Below are positions 16,933-30,239 of a stretch of DNA of 64,000 nt, piece by piece. Numbering within the stretch: position 1 is the first letter of the stretch; every line of letters starts with the position of its first letter. The notes beneath the pieces were generated by a model. It did no database searches and was not told the DNA's origin. It was given only the letters and a program-made list of their open reading frames with translations. The stretch lies in NCBI RefSeq assembly GCF_003688555.1, contig NZ_REFR01000017.1, forward strand, positions 62,001 to 126,000, given 5' to 3'. This DNA comes from Eilatimonas milleporae (GTDB lineage Bacteria > Pseudomonadota > Alphaproteobacteria > Sphingomonadales > Kordiimonadaceae). The position numbers and the translations under genes are program-made.

Positions 16933-16973
16933 GGAGCCGGGCCCTGTCCGGGCCGCAGGATTGCGTTGGGGAT

Positions 16974-18224
16974 ATGAAATATTCGGTTGTCAGTTTGCTG
17001 CGCAATGCGCTTGCCGGTCACACGGTGTGGCCGCCGCAATGGCGCGACGCCGAGCCTGGGCCGGCTTATGACGCCGTTGTCGTCGGTGGTGGCGGGCACG
17101 GCCTTGCGACCGCCTATTATCTGGCCACCGAATTCGGTCTGACCAGTGTGGCTGTCCTGGAAAAGGGCTGGATCGGGGGCGGCAATGTGGGACGCAACAC
17201 CACAATCGTCAGGTCCAACTATCTGCTGGACGAGAATATTCGCTTTTATGAATTGGCTTTGACATTGTGGGAAGGCTTGGAGCGGGCACTGAATTACAAT
17301 GTCATGGTCAGCCAGCGCGGCGTGCTGAACCTGTATCATTCCGACGCGCAGCGTGATGCCTTTGTCCGCCGTGGCAATGCCATGCGTCTGAACGGCGTGG
17401 ATGCGGTCCTGCTGGAAGCGGATGCGGTGCGCGGGCGCCTTCCTTTCCTCAATTTCGACGATGCGCGGTTTCCCATTCGCGGCGGCCTGTTGCAGCCGCG
17501 TGGCGGCACCGTGCGTCATGATGCCGTGGCCTGGGGCTATGCCCGCGCGGCCGACCGTTACGGTGTGCATATCATCCAGAATTGCGAGGTCACGGGTCTG
17601 CGCATCGCCGGGAACCGTATACTCGGCGTGGAAACAACGCGCGGTCCCATCGCCGCCGCCAGGGTCGGTGTGGCGGTGGCGGGCAACAGCTCACGTCTGG
17701 CCGCCATGGCCGGTCTGCGCCTGCCGATCGAAAGCCATGTGTTGCAGGCTTTTGTCAGTGAAAGTCTGAAGCCCTTTCTCAACTGTGTGGTGACCTATGG
17801 CGCCGGGCATTTTTATGTCAGCCAGTCGGACAAGGGCGGGCTCGTCTTTGGCGGCGACCTCGATGGCTATAACAGCTATGCCCAGCGCGGCAATCTGGAT
17901 GTGGTCGAGGATGTGTGCGAAGGCGCCATGTCCCTGATGCCCGCCATCGGCAGGGCAAGGGTTCTGCGGCACTGGGGCGGTACCGTGGACATGAGCATGG
18001 ACGGCAGCCCCATCATCGACAGAACCCCGGTGGACGGTCTCTATCTCAATGCGGGCTGGTGTTACGGCGGGTTCAAGGCCACGCCGGCCAGCGGTCTGTG
18101 CTTTGCCCATCTTATTGCAAAAGATGCCCCTCACCCGGCTGCGGCCGCTTTTCGTCTGGACCGGTTCGCGCACGGTACCGTCATCGATGAAAAGGGCCAG
18201 GGCGCCCAGCCAAACCTGCACTGA
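16974..18224 (+). CDS. mgdA: N-methylglutamate dehydrogenase subunit A (sarcosine oxidase beta-like)
   Basis: A 416-residue FAD-dependent oxidoreductase of the SoxB/DAO family. The dinucleotide-binding motif VVVGGGGHGLATAYYLA is near residue 35, then GWIGGGNVGRNTTIVRSNY, which holds the flavin-anchoring region, and RGGTVRHDAVAWGYARAAD. The C terminus has the GLYLNAGWCYGGFKATPASG motif. In the heteromeric enzyme this subunit oxidises the N-methyl group. It starts 41 bases after gmaS at the ATG at 16974. Heterotetrameric sarcosine oxidase is the alternative; gmaS and mgsABC in the same operon argue for N-methylglutamate. Confidence 0.87.
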   Translation: MKYSVVSLLRNALAGHTVWPPQWRDAEPGPAYDAVVVGGGGHGLATAYYLATEFGLTSVAVLEKGWIGGGNVGRNTTIVRSNYLLDENIRFYELALTLWEGLERALNYNVMVSQRGVLNLYHSDAQRDAFVRRGNAMRLNGVDAVLLEADAVRGRLPFLNFDDARFPIRGGLLQPRGGTVRHDAVAWGYARAADRYGVHIIQNCEVTGLRIAGNRILGVETTRGPIAAARVGVAVAGNSSRLAAMAGLRLPIESHVLQAFVSESLKPFLNCVVTYGAGHFYVSQSDKGGLVFGGDLDGYNSYAQRGNLDVVEDVCEGAMSLMPAIGRARVLRHWGGTVDMSMDGSPIIDRTPVDGLYLNAGWCYGGFKATPASGLCFAHLIAKDAPHPAAAAFRLDRFAHGTVIDEKGQGAQPNLH

Positions 18225-18235
18225 GGAACCCGGCG

Positions 18236-18496
18236 ATGATGATCCCATGCCCCTATTGCGGTCCGCGCCTGTCCGGCGAATTCGTCTATCGCGGCGATGC
18301 CGGGCTGATGGACCGGCCGGACCCGCAAGCCCCGGAGGCTGTCTGGACCGATTATGTCTTCATGCGGGACAACCCCGCAGGGCTCCACCGCGAGCTGTGG
18401 TACCACGCTGTGGGGTGCGGCGCGTGGCTGATCGTCGAACGCGATACACGCAGTCACGATATCCTGCGTGCCGTTCCCGCGAAGGACCGGACATGA
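18236..18496 (+). CDS. mgdB: N-methylglutamate dehydrogenase subunit B (sarcosine oxidase delta-like)
   Basis: A small 86-residue subunit with the SoxD pattern CPYCGPR near the N terminus, then VFMRDNPAGLHRELWYH and VGCGAWLIVERDT. The cysteines and histidine form the zinc-ribbon site known in sarcosine oxidase delta. Two ATG codons in tandem at 18236 and 18239 are possible starts. The stop overlaps the mgdC start by four bases, so the two subunits are made by coupled translation. Confidence 0.88.
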   Translation: MMIPCPYCGPRLSGEFVYRGDAGLMDRPDPQAPEAVWTDYVFMRDNPAGLHRELWYHAVGCGAWLIVERDTRSHDILRAVPAKDRT

Positions 18497-21426
18497 CTGG
18501 GCTATGGCGTATCCCGTCCGGCGGTTTGATCGACCGTACCCGTACCTGCCGCTTCCGCTTCGACGGCAAACGCTATACCGGCCATCCGGGCGATACGCTG
18601 GCCTCTGCGCTGCTGGCGAACGGTGTGAAGGTGTTTGGCCGTTCGTTCAAATATCATCGCCCGCGCGGTCTTTATACGGCGGATACGTCGGAGCCGAACG
18701 CCCTCGTCCAACTGGGCGTCGGCGCGGCCCAGGACCCCAACGGCAAGGCAACCGGCATTGAACTGATCGACGGTATGAGCGCGGTCAGCCAGAATCGCTG
18801 GCCGTCGCTGCGCTTTGACGCCATGGCCGCTGCCGGCTGGTTTGCACCCCTGTTGTCCGCCGGATTTTACTACAAGACCTTCATGTGGCCGTCCGCTTTC
18901 TGGGAAAAGCTGTATGAGCCGCTGATCCGTCGTGCCGCCGGCCTCGGCCGGTTAAGCGGTCAGGCAGACGACCGCCGCTACGAACGTCAATATGCCCACT
19001 GCGACCTGCTGGTGGTCGGGTCCGGGCCGGCCGGTCTGATGGCGGCTCTGACAGCGGGCCGCGCCGGTGTCCGGGTTATTCTGGCGGAAGAGGATTTTCA
19101 GATGGGGGGCTGGCTTCTTGGCGGGGATGACGCCAAAGCCGCCGCGTGGCTGTCGGCGGTGGTGGCCGAACTGGCCAGCCTTGACAGTGTCGTTCTTCTG
19201 CCGCGCACCAGCGTTTTCGGCGTTTATGACGGCGGCGTGTTCGCGGCCCTTGAACAACCGGGATCAAACGGTGGCACGGGGCTTCAACGATACTGGAAAA
19301 TTATCGCTGGACACGCGATTCTCGCCACCGGTGCCCAGGAACGGGGGATCGTCTTCGGCGGGAATGACAAACCCGGTGTCATGCTGGCCTCGGCGGCGCG
19401 GTCCTATGCTGTGCGCTATGCCGTCCGTCCGGGCCGCCGGGCCGTGGTTTTCACCGCGACCGATGACGGTTGGCGCGCTGCGGCAAGGCTTGCCGCCGCC
19501 GGCGTTGATATTGAAGCGGTCGTGGACCCCCGCGATACGGTGACGCCTGTGTTGAAAGACGCTGTGGATGCGCCGCATATGCTGGGGGCTGTCGTCAAGG
19601 ATGCGCACGGGTTTGGAAGCCTGTCGTCCGTATCGGTGGCGACGCGTGCCGGTGGCCAGGGGATAAAACTGCCCTGCGATCTGCTGGCGGTCTCCGGCGG
19701 TTGGAGCCCCAATATCGGCCTGACCTGTCATCTGGGTTCCAGGCCCCGCTGGGACGATGACCTGAAAGCATTTGTGCCGGGACGGTTGCCCGCGCTCATG
19801 TCCGCCGCCGGCGGTCTTGATGGTGCTTTGTCGGCCATGTCCGCGCTGCGCAGTGGCCTGCGGGCCGCGCAGCGGGTCCTGTCGGCGCGCGGCATACCGG
19901 CCGTGGCACCGGACATACCGGATATGCAGGCGGAGACAACGGATCACATGCCGTTTTGGCGGGTGTGCGGCAGCCGGACGAAGGCTTTTGTCGATTTCCA
20001 GCATGATGTGACGGCGGACGATATCGTTCAGGCACACCGTGAAGGCTTTCGCGCCGTCGAACATGTCAAGCGCTACACCACCCTCGGCATGGCGACGGAC
20101 CAGGGGCGCACCTCAAACCTGAACGGCCTTGCCATTCTGGCCTCGGCCCGGGGCGAGCCGATGGAACGCGTCGGGACAACCACCTATCGTCCGCCTCATG
20201 TGCCCGTTGCCGTCGGTGCCCTCGCCGCTGAAAACAGGGGGCGGACTTTTCGTCCCGTCAGATTGCCGCCAAGCCATGCCTGGGCCTGCGAACAGGGCGC
20301 CGTTTTCGTCGAGGCCGGGGTCTGGCTGCGGGCGCGGTATTTCCCGAAACCGGGTGAAACCCACTGGCGCACGGTTGTCGACCGCGAAGTCGCCACCGTG
20401 CGCGGTGCCGTCGGTTTTTGCGATGTTTCGACGCTGGGCAAAATCGATGTCTTCGGGCCTGATGCCGGTGTCTTTCTGGAGCGGCTGTATATCAACGCCT
20501 GGCAAAAACTTGCCGTCGGCAGGGCCCGTTATGGCCTGATGCTGCGCGAAGACGGCTTTGCCATGGATGACGGCACCACCAGCCGTCTGCGTCAGGACTA
20601 TTATGTCATGACAACGACGACAGCACAGGCCGGGCCGGTGTTTCAGCATATGAAATTCTGTCACCACTGTTTGTGGCCGGACCTGGATGTGCAGTTTGTC
20701 TCGGTGACGGACCAGTGGGCGCAGTTCGCTCTGGCCGGCCCGCAATCGCGGCGGGTGCTGGCGAAACTGGTCGGGGATGATGTTTCCAATGAGGCCCTGC
20801 CCTATATGGGGGTGATGGAAACGACGGTACTGGGTGTATCGGGTCGTGTCTTTCGCCTGTCCTTCTCCGGCGAACTGGCCTACGAAATCGCTGTGCCGGC
20901 CCGTTACGGCGACGCGCTGGCCCGTGCCCTGATGCAGGTGGGCGCGGCATTCGGAATCTGCCCCTACGGTACCGAGGCGCTCAGCGTGATGCGTATTGAA
21001 AAAGGCCATGTCGCTGGCCCGGAGCTGAACGGGCAAACCACGGCCCGTGATCTGGGTCTGGCCGGGATGATGTCCAAGAAGAAGGACTTTGTCGGCCGCA
21101 GAATGGCCCTGCGCCCCATGCTGAACGAGGAAGGGCGCCCCCGTCTGGTGGGGGTGAAATCCCATGAGCCTTTTCAGGCCGGCGCGCATTTGTTGCCGTT
21201 GGAAGGGGCAGCCACGGCGGTGGTCGATGCAGGCCATGTGACATCGTCGGCCTATTCGCCAACGGTGCGGGCCCATATCGGGTTGGGTTTCCTGGCCGAT
21301 GCCGATGCCGATGCCTTTCTCGGCAAATCCTTGCGTGCCGTCGATCCGCTGCGCGGTCGGGACACGCTGGTCGAGGTCTGCACACCGGTTTTCGTCGATC
21401 CGAAGGGGGAGAGGGTGCGTGCCTGA
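18493..21426 (+). CDS. mgdC: N-methylglutamate dehydrogenase subunit C (sarcosine oxidase alpha-like)
   Basis: A 977-residue multidomain subunit. Residues 1-90 resemble the 2Fe-2S-like fold of SoxA (FRFDGKRYTGHPGDTLASAL, SFKYHRPRGLYTA). An NAD/FAD Rossmann domain begins near residue 170 with DLLVVGSGPAGLMAALTAGRAG. A GcvT/folate-binding domain from about residue 590 to the end includes GDVSTLGKIDVFGP-like and GTEALSVMRIEKGH segments. The folate domain is expected to trap the released one-carbon unit as methylene-tetrahydrofolate. The ATG at 18493 overlaps the mgdB stop. Length and layout match the large subunit in full. Confidence 0.88.
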   Translation: MTGLWRIPSGGLIDRTRTCRFRFDGKRYTGHPGDTLASALLANGVKVFGRSFKYHRPRGLYTADTSEPNALVQLGVGAAQDPNGKATGIELIDGMSAVSQNRWPSLRFDAMAAAGWFAPLLSAGFYYKTFMWPSAFWEKLYEPLIRRAAGLGRLSGQADDRRYERQYAHCDLLVVGSGPAGLMAALTAGRAGVRVILAEEDFQMGGWLLGGDDAKAAAWLSAVVAELASLDSVVLLPRTSVFGVYDGGVFAALEQPGSNGGTGLQRYWKIIAGHAILATGAQERGIVFGGNDKPGVMLASAARSYAVRYAVRPGRRAVVFTATDDGWRAAARLAAAGVDIEAVVDPRDTVTPVLKDAVDAPHMLGAVVKDAHGFGSLSSVSVATRAGGQGIKLPCDLLAVSGGWSPNIGLTCHLGSRPRWDDDLKAFVPGRLPALMSAAGGLDGALSAMSALRSGLRAAQRVLSARGIPAVAPDIPDMQAETTDHMPFWRVCGSRTKAFVDFQHDVTADDIVQAHREGFRAVEHVKRYTTLGMATDQGRTSNLNGLAILASARGEPMERVGTTTYRPPHVPVAVGALAAENRGRTFRPVRLPPSHAWACEQGAVFVEAGVWLRARYFPKPGETHWRTVVDREVATVRGAVGFCDVSTLGKIDVFGPDAGVFLERLYINAWQKLAVGRARYGLMLREDGFAMDDGTTSRLRQDYYVMTTTTAQAGPVFQHMKFCHHCLWPDLDVQFVSVTDQWAQFALAGPQSRRVLAKLVGDDVSNEALPYMGVMETTVLGVSGRVFRLSFSGELAYEIAVPARYGDALARALMQVGAAFGICPYGTEALSVMRIEKGHVAGPELNGQTTARDLGLAGMMSKKKDFVGRRMALRPMLNEEGRPRLVGVKSHEPFQAGAHLLPLEGAATAVVDAGHVTSSAYSPTVRAHIGLGFLADADADAFLGKSLRAVDPLRGRDTLVEVCTPVFVDPKGERVRA

Positions 21427-21949
21427 CCTGACGGCTGTTCCGGCGGTGCGCGATCCGGTCTTTCCCATCGCGGAACCGCAACCGCTCACGGTCCTCAGCG
21501 CCCGGCGGGGGCATGGGACTGCCCTAGGCCGGGCGGTTGAACGGCAAACCGGTCTCCTTCTGCCGCCTGTCAACCGGACTGTAGGCGGCGGCGGTATACG
21601 TTTCATCTGGATCGGGCCGGACCAGTGGCTTGTCCGGGGACCGCTTGAAAGTGACGGCCTCGCCGCGCATGCCGGCATATCGGATCAGTCCGATGTCTGG
21701 ACGATCTTTTCCCTGCCGGCCGGCGAGGCGCGCCGGGTTTTGTCAAAAGGATGCGCTGTCGATTTGCACGAAGGGGCTTTCAAACCCGGTCACGCCGCTG
21801 TAACCGGTGTGAACCGTTTTTCCGTTGTGCTGTGGCGCCCGGACAGTTCAGGAGACCGGATATGCGCCGCCGTTTTCCGCAGTTTCGCAAACAGTTTCAA
21901 TGATTGGCTTACCACGGCTTCGGGCCGCGAAGGACTGCCCCATGATTGA
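21419..21949 (+). CDS. mgdD: N-methylglutamate dehydrogenase subunit D (sarcosine oxidase gamma-like)
   Basis: A 176-residue SoxG-like subunit starting at a GTG with an AAGGGGGAGAGG ribosome site; the start overlaps the end of mgdC by eight bases. A longer in-frame ATG at 21299 lies inside mgdC and is not needed. Conserved features are [39 protein letters not shown] and [11 protein letters not shown], the short GcvT-like fold of gamma subunits. The stop overlaps the purU start. Confidence 0.86.
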   Translation: MPDLTAVPAVRDPVFPIAEPQPLTVLSARRGHGTALGRAVERQTGLLLPPVNRTVGGGGIRFIWIGPDQWLVRGPLESDGLAAHAGISDQSDVWTIFSLPAGEARRVLSKGCAVDLHEGAFKPGHAAVTGVNRFSVVLWRPDSSGDRICAAVFRSFANSFNDWLTTASGREGLPHD

Positions 21950-22805
21950 TACCGGATACAGTCTCACCCTGTCCTGCCCGAACCGCCCGGGCATTGTCGC
22001 TGCGGTTTCCAAGGCCCTTTTCGCACGGGGCGGGGATATTTTCAGCGCCCAGCAATATGACGATGTCGAACATGGTTTGTTCTTCATGCGCGTTCTCTTC
22101 ACCCTGCCGGATGGCGGCGATCATTATCAGCCGCTACAGGCGGATTTCACCGCCATCGCCGAGGAACTGGGCCTGCGCTGGACCATGCGTGACCGGACCC
22201 GGCGTCAACGGGTGATGATCATGGCATCGAAATTCGACCACTGTCTGGCGGATTTACTGTACCGCAGACGCATCGGCGAGTTACCGATGGACATATCCGC
22301 CATCGTCTCCAACCATCCGCGCGACACATATGACGGCCTGGATCTGTCGGGTCTGCCATTTCATCATCTGCCGGTGACAAAAGAGACGAAAGCCGATCAG
22401 GAAACCGCGCTATGGCGGCTCGTTGGGGAGACGGGCACGGATCTTGTGGTGCTGGCGCGCTATATGCAGATTCTGTCCGATGGCCTGGCGGACAAGCTCA
22501 GCGGTCGCTGTATCAATATCCATCACAGCTTCCTGCCCGGTTTCAAGGGTGCGCGTCCCTACCATCAGGCCCATGCGCGGGGTGTCAAGGTCATCGGTGC
22601 GACGGCGCACTATGTCACCGCCGATCTGGATGAAGGCCCCATCATCGAACAGGATGTGGAGCGGATCTCCCACGCCGATACACCGGCGGACCTGATCCGC
22701 AAGGGCCGTGATATCGAACGCCGTGTACTCGCCCGCGCCGTGCGCTATCACCTGGACGACCGCGTCATGCTGAACGGGCGTAAAACCGTCGTCTTTCGCG
22801 ATTGA
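21942..22805 (+). CDS. purU: Formyltetrahydrofolate deformylase
   Basis: A 287-residue protein with an N-terminal ACT domain (residues 1-80: [20 protein letters not shown]) and a formyltransferase-like domain ([42 protein letters not shown]) carrying the asparagine, histidine and aspartate catalytic set. It hydrolyses 10-formyl-tetrahydrofolate to formate and tetrahydrofolate. As the last gene of the operon, overlapping mgdD by eight bases, it would recycle tetrahydrofolate for the dehydrogenase and export the methyl carbon as formate. The ATG at 21942 is preferred over the upstream in-frame ATG at 21825. Confidence 0.93.
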   Translation: MIDTGYSLTLSCPNRPGIVAAVSKALFARGGDIFSAQQYDDVEHGLFFMRVLFTLPDGGDHYQPLQADFTAIAEELGLRWTMRDRTRRQRVMIMASKFDHCLADLLYRRRIGELPMDISAIVSNHPRDTYDGLDLSGLPFHHLPVTKETKADQETALWRLVGETGTDLVVLARYMQILSDGLADKLSGRCINIHHSFLPGFKGARPYHQAHARGVKVIGATAHYVTADLDEGPIIEQDVERISHADTPADLIRKGRDIERRVLARAVRYHLDDRVMLNGRKTVVFRD

Positions 22806-22813
22806 TACCACCA

Positions 22814-22829
22814 GACTGACTGGTCAGTC
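22814..22829. terminator. Inverted repeat between convergent purU and gyrB
   Basis: GACTGAC-TG-GTCAGTC is a perfect 7-base inverted repeat with a 2-base centre, 9 bases after the purU stop and 37 before the gyrB stop. There is no U-tract on either strand, so it may be a weak bidirectional terminator or a protein-binding site of the TetR size class. Confidence 0.35.
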
Positions 22830-22865
22830 AGCCGGGTGATCTATTGGCTTCGTAACTGACGTGTC

Positions 22866-26649
<3,784 letters not shown>

Positions 26650-26724
26650 GGGGATGAAATCCCTCGTGTCAGAGACAGTAACCATGCCGCCGTCCATGGG
26701 ATGTCTGGCTCAGGCCGTGCCCGC

Positions 26725-27840
26725 TCACACGCGCATCGGCATCAGCACATACAGGGCGCCCTCGTCCACCGTGTCGCGCAGAATTGTCGGTGCCGACGGG
26801 TCCGCAAGCTGCACGTCGACCGTTTCGCCCTCGACCTGTGTCAGGATATCCAGGAGGTACCGGCTGTTGAAACCGATCTCCAGCGGGTCGGACGCATAGG
26901 CCGCCGACAGTTCCTCGCGCGCCGTGCCGCTGTCCGGGCTGTTGACCGACAGGGTCAGCTGGTCATTGTCCAGGGACAGTTTGACCGAGCGGGTTTTGTC
27001 CGAACTGATGGTCGAAACCCGGTCGACGGCTTCCGCGAACAGGCGGCAATCCATTTTGAGTTCCTTGTCATTGCCCTGCGGGATGACGCGGCTGTAGTCC
27101 GGGAAGGTGCCGTCGATCAGCTTCGATGTGACGACCGCGCTGGCAAAGCTGAACCGGATCTTCGTATCGGACAGGGCGATGTCCACCGGACCGTCGATCT
27201 CGTCGATCAGTTTGCGGATTTCCCCGACGGTTTTGCGCGGAATGATCACACCGGGTATGCCGGCGGCCCCTTCGGGCAGGTCCTGCTCGACCTGGGCAAG
27301 CCGGTGCCCGTCCGTCGCCACGGCGCGCAGGCGCTGGCTGCTGTCACCGTCCATGACATGCAGATAGATACCGTTCAGATAATAGCGGGTTTCTTCCGTC
27401 GAAATGGCGAAGCGGGCCTTGTCGATCAGGCGCTTCAGCTCTTCCGATGCCAGGGCGAAACGGTGCGGCATGTCCCCTTCGCTCATCACGGGGAAATCTT
27501 CCCTGTCCAGACAGGTCAGGGTAAAGCGTGACCGCCCCGCCTGCACGATGAGACGGTCGCCGTCCTCCAGTGTCAGTTCCACCTCCGCCCCGTCGGGCAG
27601 CTTGCGGACGATGTCGAACAGCGTATGGGCCGGAACCGTGGTCGCACCTGCAACCGCAATGGTGGCCGGTGTCCGCTCGACAATGGAAATATCGAGATCG
27701 GTTGCCGTCAGGCCAAGACCGTCGCCGTCCGCCTCCAGCATGACATTGGACAGGATCGGAATGGTATTGCGCCGTTCGACCACCGACTGGACGTGGCTGA
27801 GGGACTTCAGGAGAGCCGAACGTTCAATGGTCACTTTCAT
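26725..27840 (-). CDS. dnaN: DNA polymerase III sliding clamp (beta subunit)
   Basis: A 371-residue clamp. The start MKVTIERSALLKSLSHVQSVVERRNTIPILSNVML is the typical N terminus, and the C terminus LYVLMPMRV is the typical end. The frame is open upstream to 27945, but only the ATG at 27840 gives a normal protein and it has a purine-rich AAGAAG site. The three clamp domains are intact. It lies between dnaA and recF on the same strand, 315 bases after dnaA. Confidence 0.98.
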   Translation of the reverse strand: MKVTIERSALLKSLSHVQSVVERRNTIPILSNVMLEADGDGLGLTATDLDISIVERTPATIAVAGATTVPAHTLFDIVRKLPDGAEVELTLEDGDRLIVQAGRSRFTLTCLDREDFPVMSEGDMPHRFALASEELKRLIDKARFAISTEETRYYLNGIYLHVMDGDSSQRLRAVATDGHRLAQVEQDLPEGAAGIPGVIIPRKTVGEIRKLIDEIDGPVDIALSDTKIRFSFASAVVTSKLIDGTFPDYSRVIPQGNDKELKMDCRLFAEAVDRVSTISSDKTRSVKLSLDNDQLTLSVNSPDSGTAREELSAAYASDPLEIGFNSRYLLDILTQVEGETVDVQLADPSAPTILRDTVDEGALYVLMPMRV

Positions 27841-28084
27841 GGATCGTATTCTTCTTTTCCGGGTCCTGACCGGCGGGTGTGCCGGGTGCGGACCGAATGA
27901 ACCAACGGGACGTGGCAGAACACACCATGCCGGAGCCATTTTCAAGCCTGGCGGACAGAAGACGCACGACCCTGGTTTGTGCCGTGCATGTCCCTAGGGG
28001 TTTGCCCTGCGGAAACGGGGCTGAAATCAACGAAAATAGCCGAGTCGCACCCCACGCCCTAATGTCCCTGACCATAGCGGATTT

Positions 28085-28112
28085 GCCCGCTTTTCCAAGT
28101 GAAAAAGCGGGC
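28085..28112 (-). terminator. Hairpin between dnaA and dnaN
   Basis: GCCCGCTTTT and AAAAGCGGGC form a perfect 10-base-pair stem with an 8-base loop, 43 bases downstream of the dnaA stop. No U-tract follows on either strand, so it may attenuate or process the dnaA-dnaN message rather than end it. The rest of the 315-base gap holds no gene and no DnaA box that I could see. Confidence 0.5.
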
Positions 28113-28155
28113 TGCTGCGGTCGGGCCGGGCATTGCCGGAAAAGGTGTGGCGCAC

Positions 28156-29589
28156 TCAGGCTTCAAGCACCCGGCTCAGCCGGGTGATATCCTCGTCCAT
28201 GGCACTGTCGCTGCGCCGCAGATCCTCGATCTTGCGCACGGCATGCATCACGGTCGTATGATCTCGCCCGCCAAAGCGGCGACCGATATCGGGCAGGGAC
28301 CGTGCTGTCAGCTGTTTGGACAGATACATGGCGATCTGGCGGGGGCGCGCGATGGTGCGGGCCCGCCGCTGCGACAGGATTTCCGACAGGCGGATATTGT
28401 AATAGTCGGCGACGGCGCGCTGGATTTCCTCGACCGTCAGCTTGCGGTCGTTGGCGCGCAGCAGATCCTGAAGGACGTCCCGCGTCATGTCCATGGTAAT
28501 GGGACGGCCCACCAGCGTGGCATAGGCCATGACCCGGTTCAGCGCACCTTCCAGCTCCCGTACGTTGGAGGTGATGCGCCGCGCCAGAAACTCAAGCACA
28601 TCGCCCGAGACCATCACGCTGCCGGCCTGTTCCGCTTTCGATTGCAGGATACCCAGGCGCAGTTCGTAATCGGTGGGGTGAATATCGGCAACCAGCCCCC
28701 AGCCGAGGCGCGAGACGATGCGTTCCTCGATCCCCTCAAGGTCGGTGGGGGAACGGTCGGCTGTGATAATCACCTGCCGGCGGTTGTCGATCAGCGCGTT
28801 GAAGGTGTGGAAGAATTCTTCCTGCGTGCTGTCCTTGTTGGCGATGAACTGGACATCGTCGACCATCAGCAGGTCCACGGTGCGGTATTTCTGCTTGAAG
28901 GCGTGGCTGTCCTTGTAACGCAGCGCCGCGACGAATTCGAACATGAATTTTTCGGCCGAGCAGTAAACCACTTTCTTCGTTGGGTCGTGCCGTGTCACTT
29001 CCCAGGCGATGGCATGCATCAGATGGGTCTTGCCCAGTCCCACGCCGCCATAAAGAAACAGTGGATTGAAGGGAATTTCCTGGCTTTCGGCAATGCGCTT
29101 GGCGGCGGCATAGGCCAGTTCGTTGGACTTGCCGACGACGAAACTGTCAAATGTATACCGCCTGTCCAGGGCTTCCATCTTCTGCGGGGTCGCGGCCTGT
29201 CCCGGTTGTGCGGCCGTGCCGGGTGTCTGCGGTGCGGATGGCGACGGCGCGCCGCCCCCGGTTTGTCCCCCGGTTTGTCCGACGGGCTCAGCCGCGGCCG
29301 GGTTGCGCAGATGGATGGTGATGTCACGGATCTGCGGGTTCTCGGCGGAAAAATAATCCCTCAGGCGGGGGCCGTAATTCCGCTGTATCCAGTCACGCAC
29401 AAACCGTGTCGGCGCCGCCAGTTCCGCCGAACCGCCGTCAATGCCGACAAATCCGACCTGGCCCAGCCATGTCTTGTAAGCGTGTTCACCGTATTCGCGG
29501 CGGAACTTGTCGCATACCCGCCCCCATGCATCGCCGGAACCGGGTGGGGTCCGTGTACCGTCCCCGCCATCGAATTCACCTGCCATCAT
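28156..29589 (-). CDS. dnaA: Chromosomal replication initiator DnaA
   Basis: A 477-residue initiator. Domain I is at residues 18-85 (WGRVCDKFRREYGEHAYKTWLG), domain II is a Gly/Pro/Gln-rich linker (GQTGGQTGGGAP), and domain III has Walker A GGVGLGKTHLMHAI and Walker B VDLLMVDDVQFIANK. Domain IV ends with the box-binding GGRDHTTVMHAVRKI. Two tandem ATGs at 29589 and 29586 are the likely starts; the frame is open to 29694 but the added residues are not DnaA-like. A purine-rich AAGGGCAAG precedes the ATG. Confidence 0.97.
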   Translation of the reverse strand: MMAGEFDGGDGTRTPPGSGDAWGRVCDKFRREYGEHAYKTWLGQVGFVGIDGGSAELAAPTRFVRDWIQRNYGPRLRDYFSAENPQIRDITIHLRNPAAAEPVGQTGGQTGGGAPSPSAPQTPGTAAQPGQAATPQKMEALDRRYTFDSFVVGKSNELAYAAAKRIAESQEIPFNPLFLYGGVGLGKTHLMHAIAWEVTRHDPTKKVVYCSAEKFMFEFVAALRYKDSHAFKQKYRTVDLLMVDDVQFIANKDSTQEEFFHTFNALIDNRRQVIITADRSPTDLEGIEERIVSRLGWGLVADIHPTDYELRLGILQSKAEQAGSVMVSGDVLEFLARRITSNVRELEGALNRVMAYATLVGRPITMDMTRDVLQDLLRANDRKLTVEEIQRAVADYYNIRLSEILSQRRARTIARPRQIAMYLSKQLTARSLPDIGRRFGGRDHTTVMHAVRKIEDLRRSDSAMDEDITRLSRVLEA

Positions 29590-30205
29590 GCTTGCCCTTG
29601 TACTTTGAACGTGTCCCCTTTGAGCCCCCATGCCCAAATCTCCTGAACCAAACGGGCGGCACATATTCGTTCTTTTGTGGGTGTGCCCCCTCAAAGCCTA
29701 CAGTCTTCAGGCTGCGGGATGTCCCGCCTGCCCGTTGTTCCCCATCACAGCATTCTGCCCATCACAGCGTTCTGTACGGGGACCCGCCATCTTCCGTCCA
29801 TGACCTTTTGAAGGGTCTAGAACATCGTCCACCGCCCGGCCGGGCGGCGTGCGGAATTGCGACGCGCAGTCCACTTGGTTGAGGCGCCCCCGCACTTCGG
29901 GTCCGTCTCACGCGGATTGCTTCCTGTTTCAAAATACGGTGGCGTGATCCCAGCAGCACTCACAAGCCTGAACCACTTGCAGACAGCTCCCCGGAAGGGG
30001 ATGGCTGGTTGCCCGACCGACCCACCGTAGCCAAGGAAACAAGATACTCCCCGGCCCGGTGACCAGCAACCGATTCTCATGCCACGGCTTTTATTTTGCG
30101 ATGCGGTATGGTCTTCATGCCGGCCAGCCACAAGATGTTGGGGCGGGGGTGGTCACCCGGGTGTTTTCGGGTGCTCCCCTGAGTGCCTCGGGCTCGGCTT
30201 GAAAC
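29590..30205. other. Gene-free region upstream of dnaA
   Basis: About 0.6 kb without a convincing coding frame. It contains a 17-base tandem repeat (29741-29774), GC-rich inverted repeats such as CCGCCCGG/CCGGGCGG near 29830, and a CCCCGGAAGGGG hairpin near 29992. I looked for TTATCCACA-type DnaA boxes and saw none. The stretch could carry the dnaA promoter and a structured RNA, but I could not match it to a known RNA family by eye. Confidence 0.5.
29741..29774. repeat. 17-base tandem repeat upstream of dnaA
   Basis: Two adjacent copies of CCCATCACAGCATTCTG, 16 of 17 bases identical, about 150 bases upstream of the dnaA start. They could be regulator sites for dnaA. Confidence 0.75.
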
Positions 30206-30239
30206 GACACTGGCCGGCCCATTCGGGCCGGCCAGTGTC
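30206..30239 (-). terminator. Strong hairpin downstream of rpsT
   Basis: GACACTGGCCGGCCC and GGGCCGGCCAGTGTC form a perfect 15-base-pair stem with an ATTC loop, 64 bases after the rpsT stop. On the rpsT strand it is followed by GTTTCAAG, so the U-tract is poor, but the stability and position fit a transcript end. Confidence 0.65.

Noticed and set aside
27841-28155. Replication origin between dnaN and dnaA
   Set aside because: No DnaA boxes or AT-rich unwinding stretch were seen; only a hairpin is present.
29880-30080. Possible cobalamin riboswitch or 6S RNA (minus strand, GGAAGC...CCGCGTGAG...GACGG)
   Set aside because: Only a short resemblance; the conserved GCCACTG box and the rest of the consensus are missing, so no RNA family is claimed.
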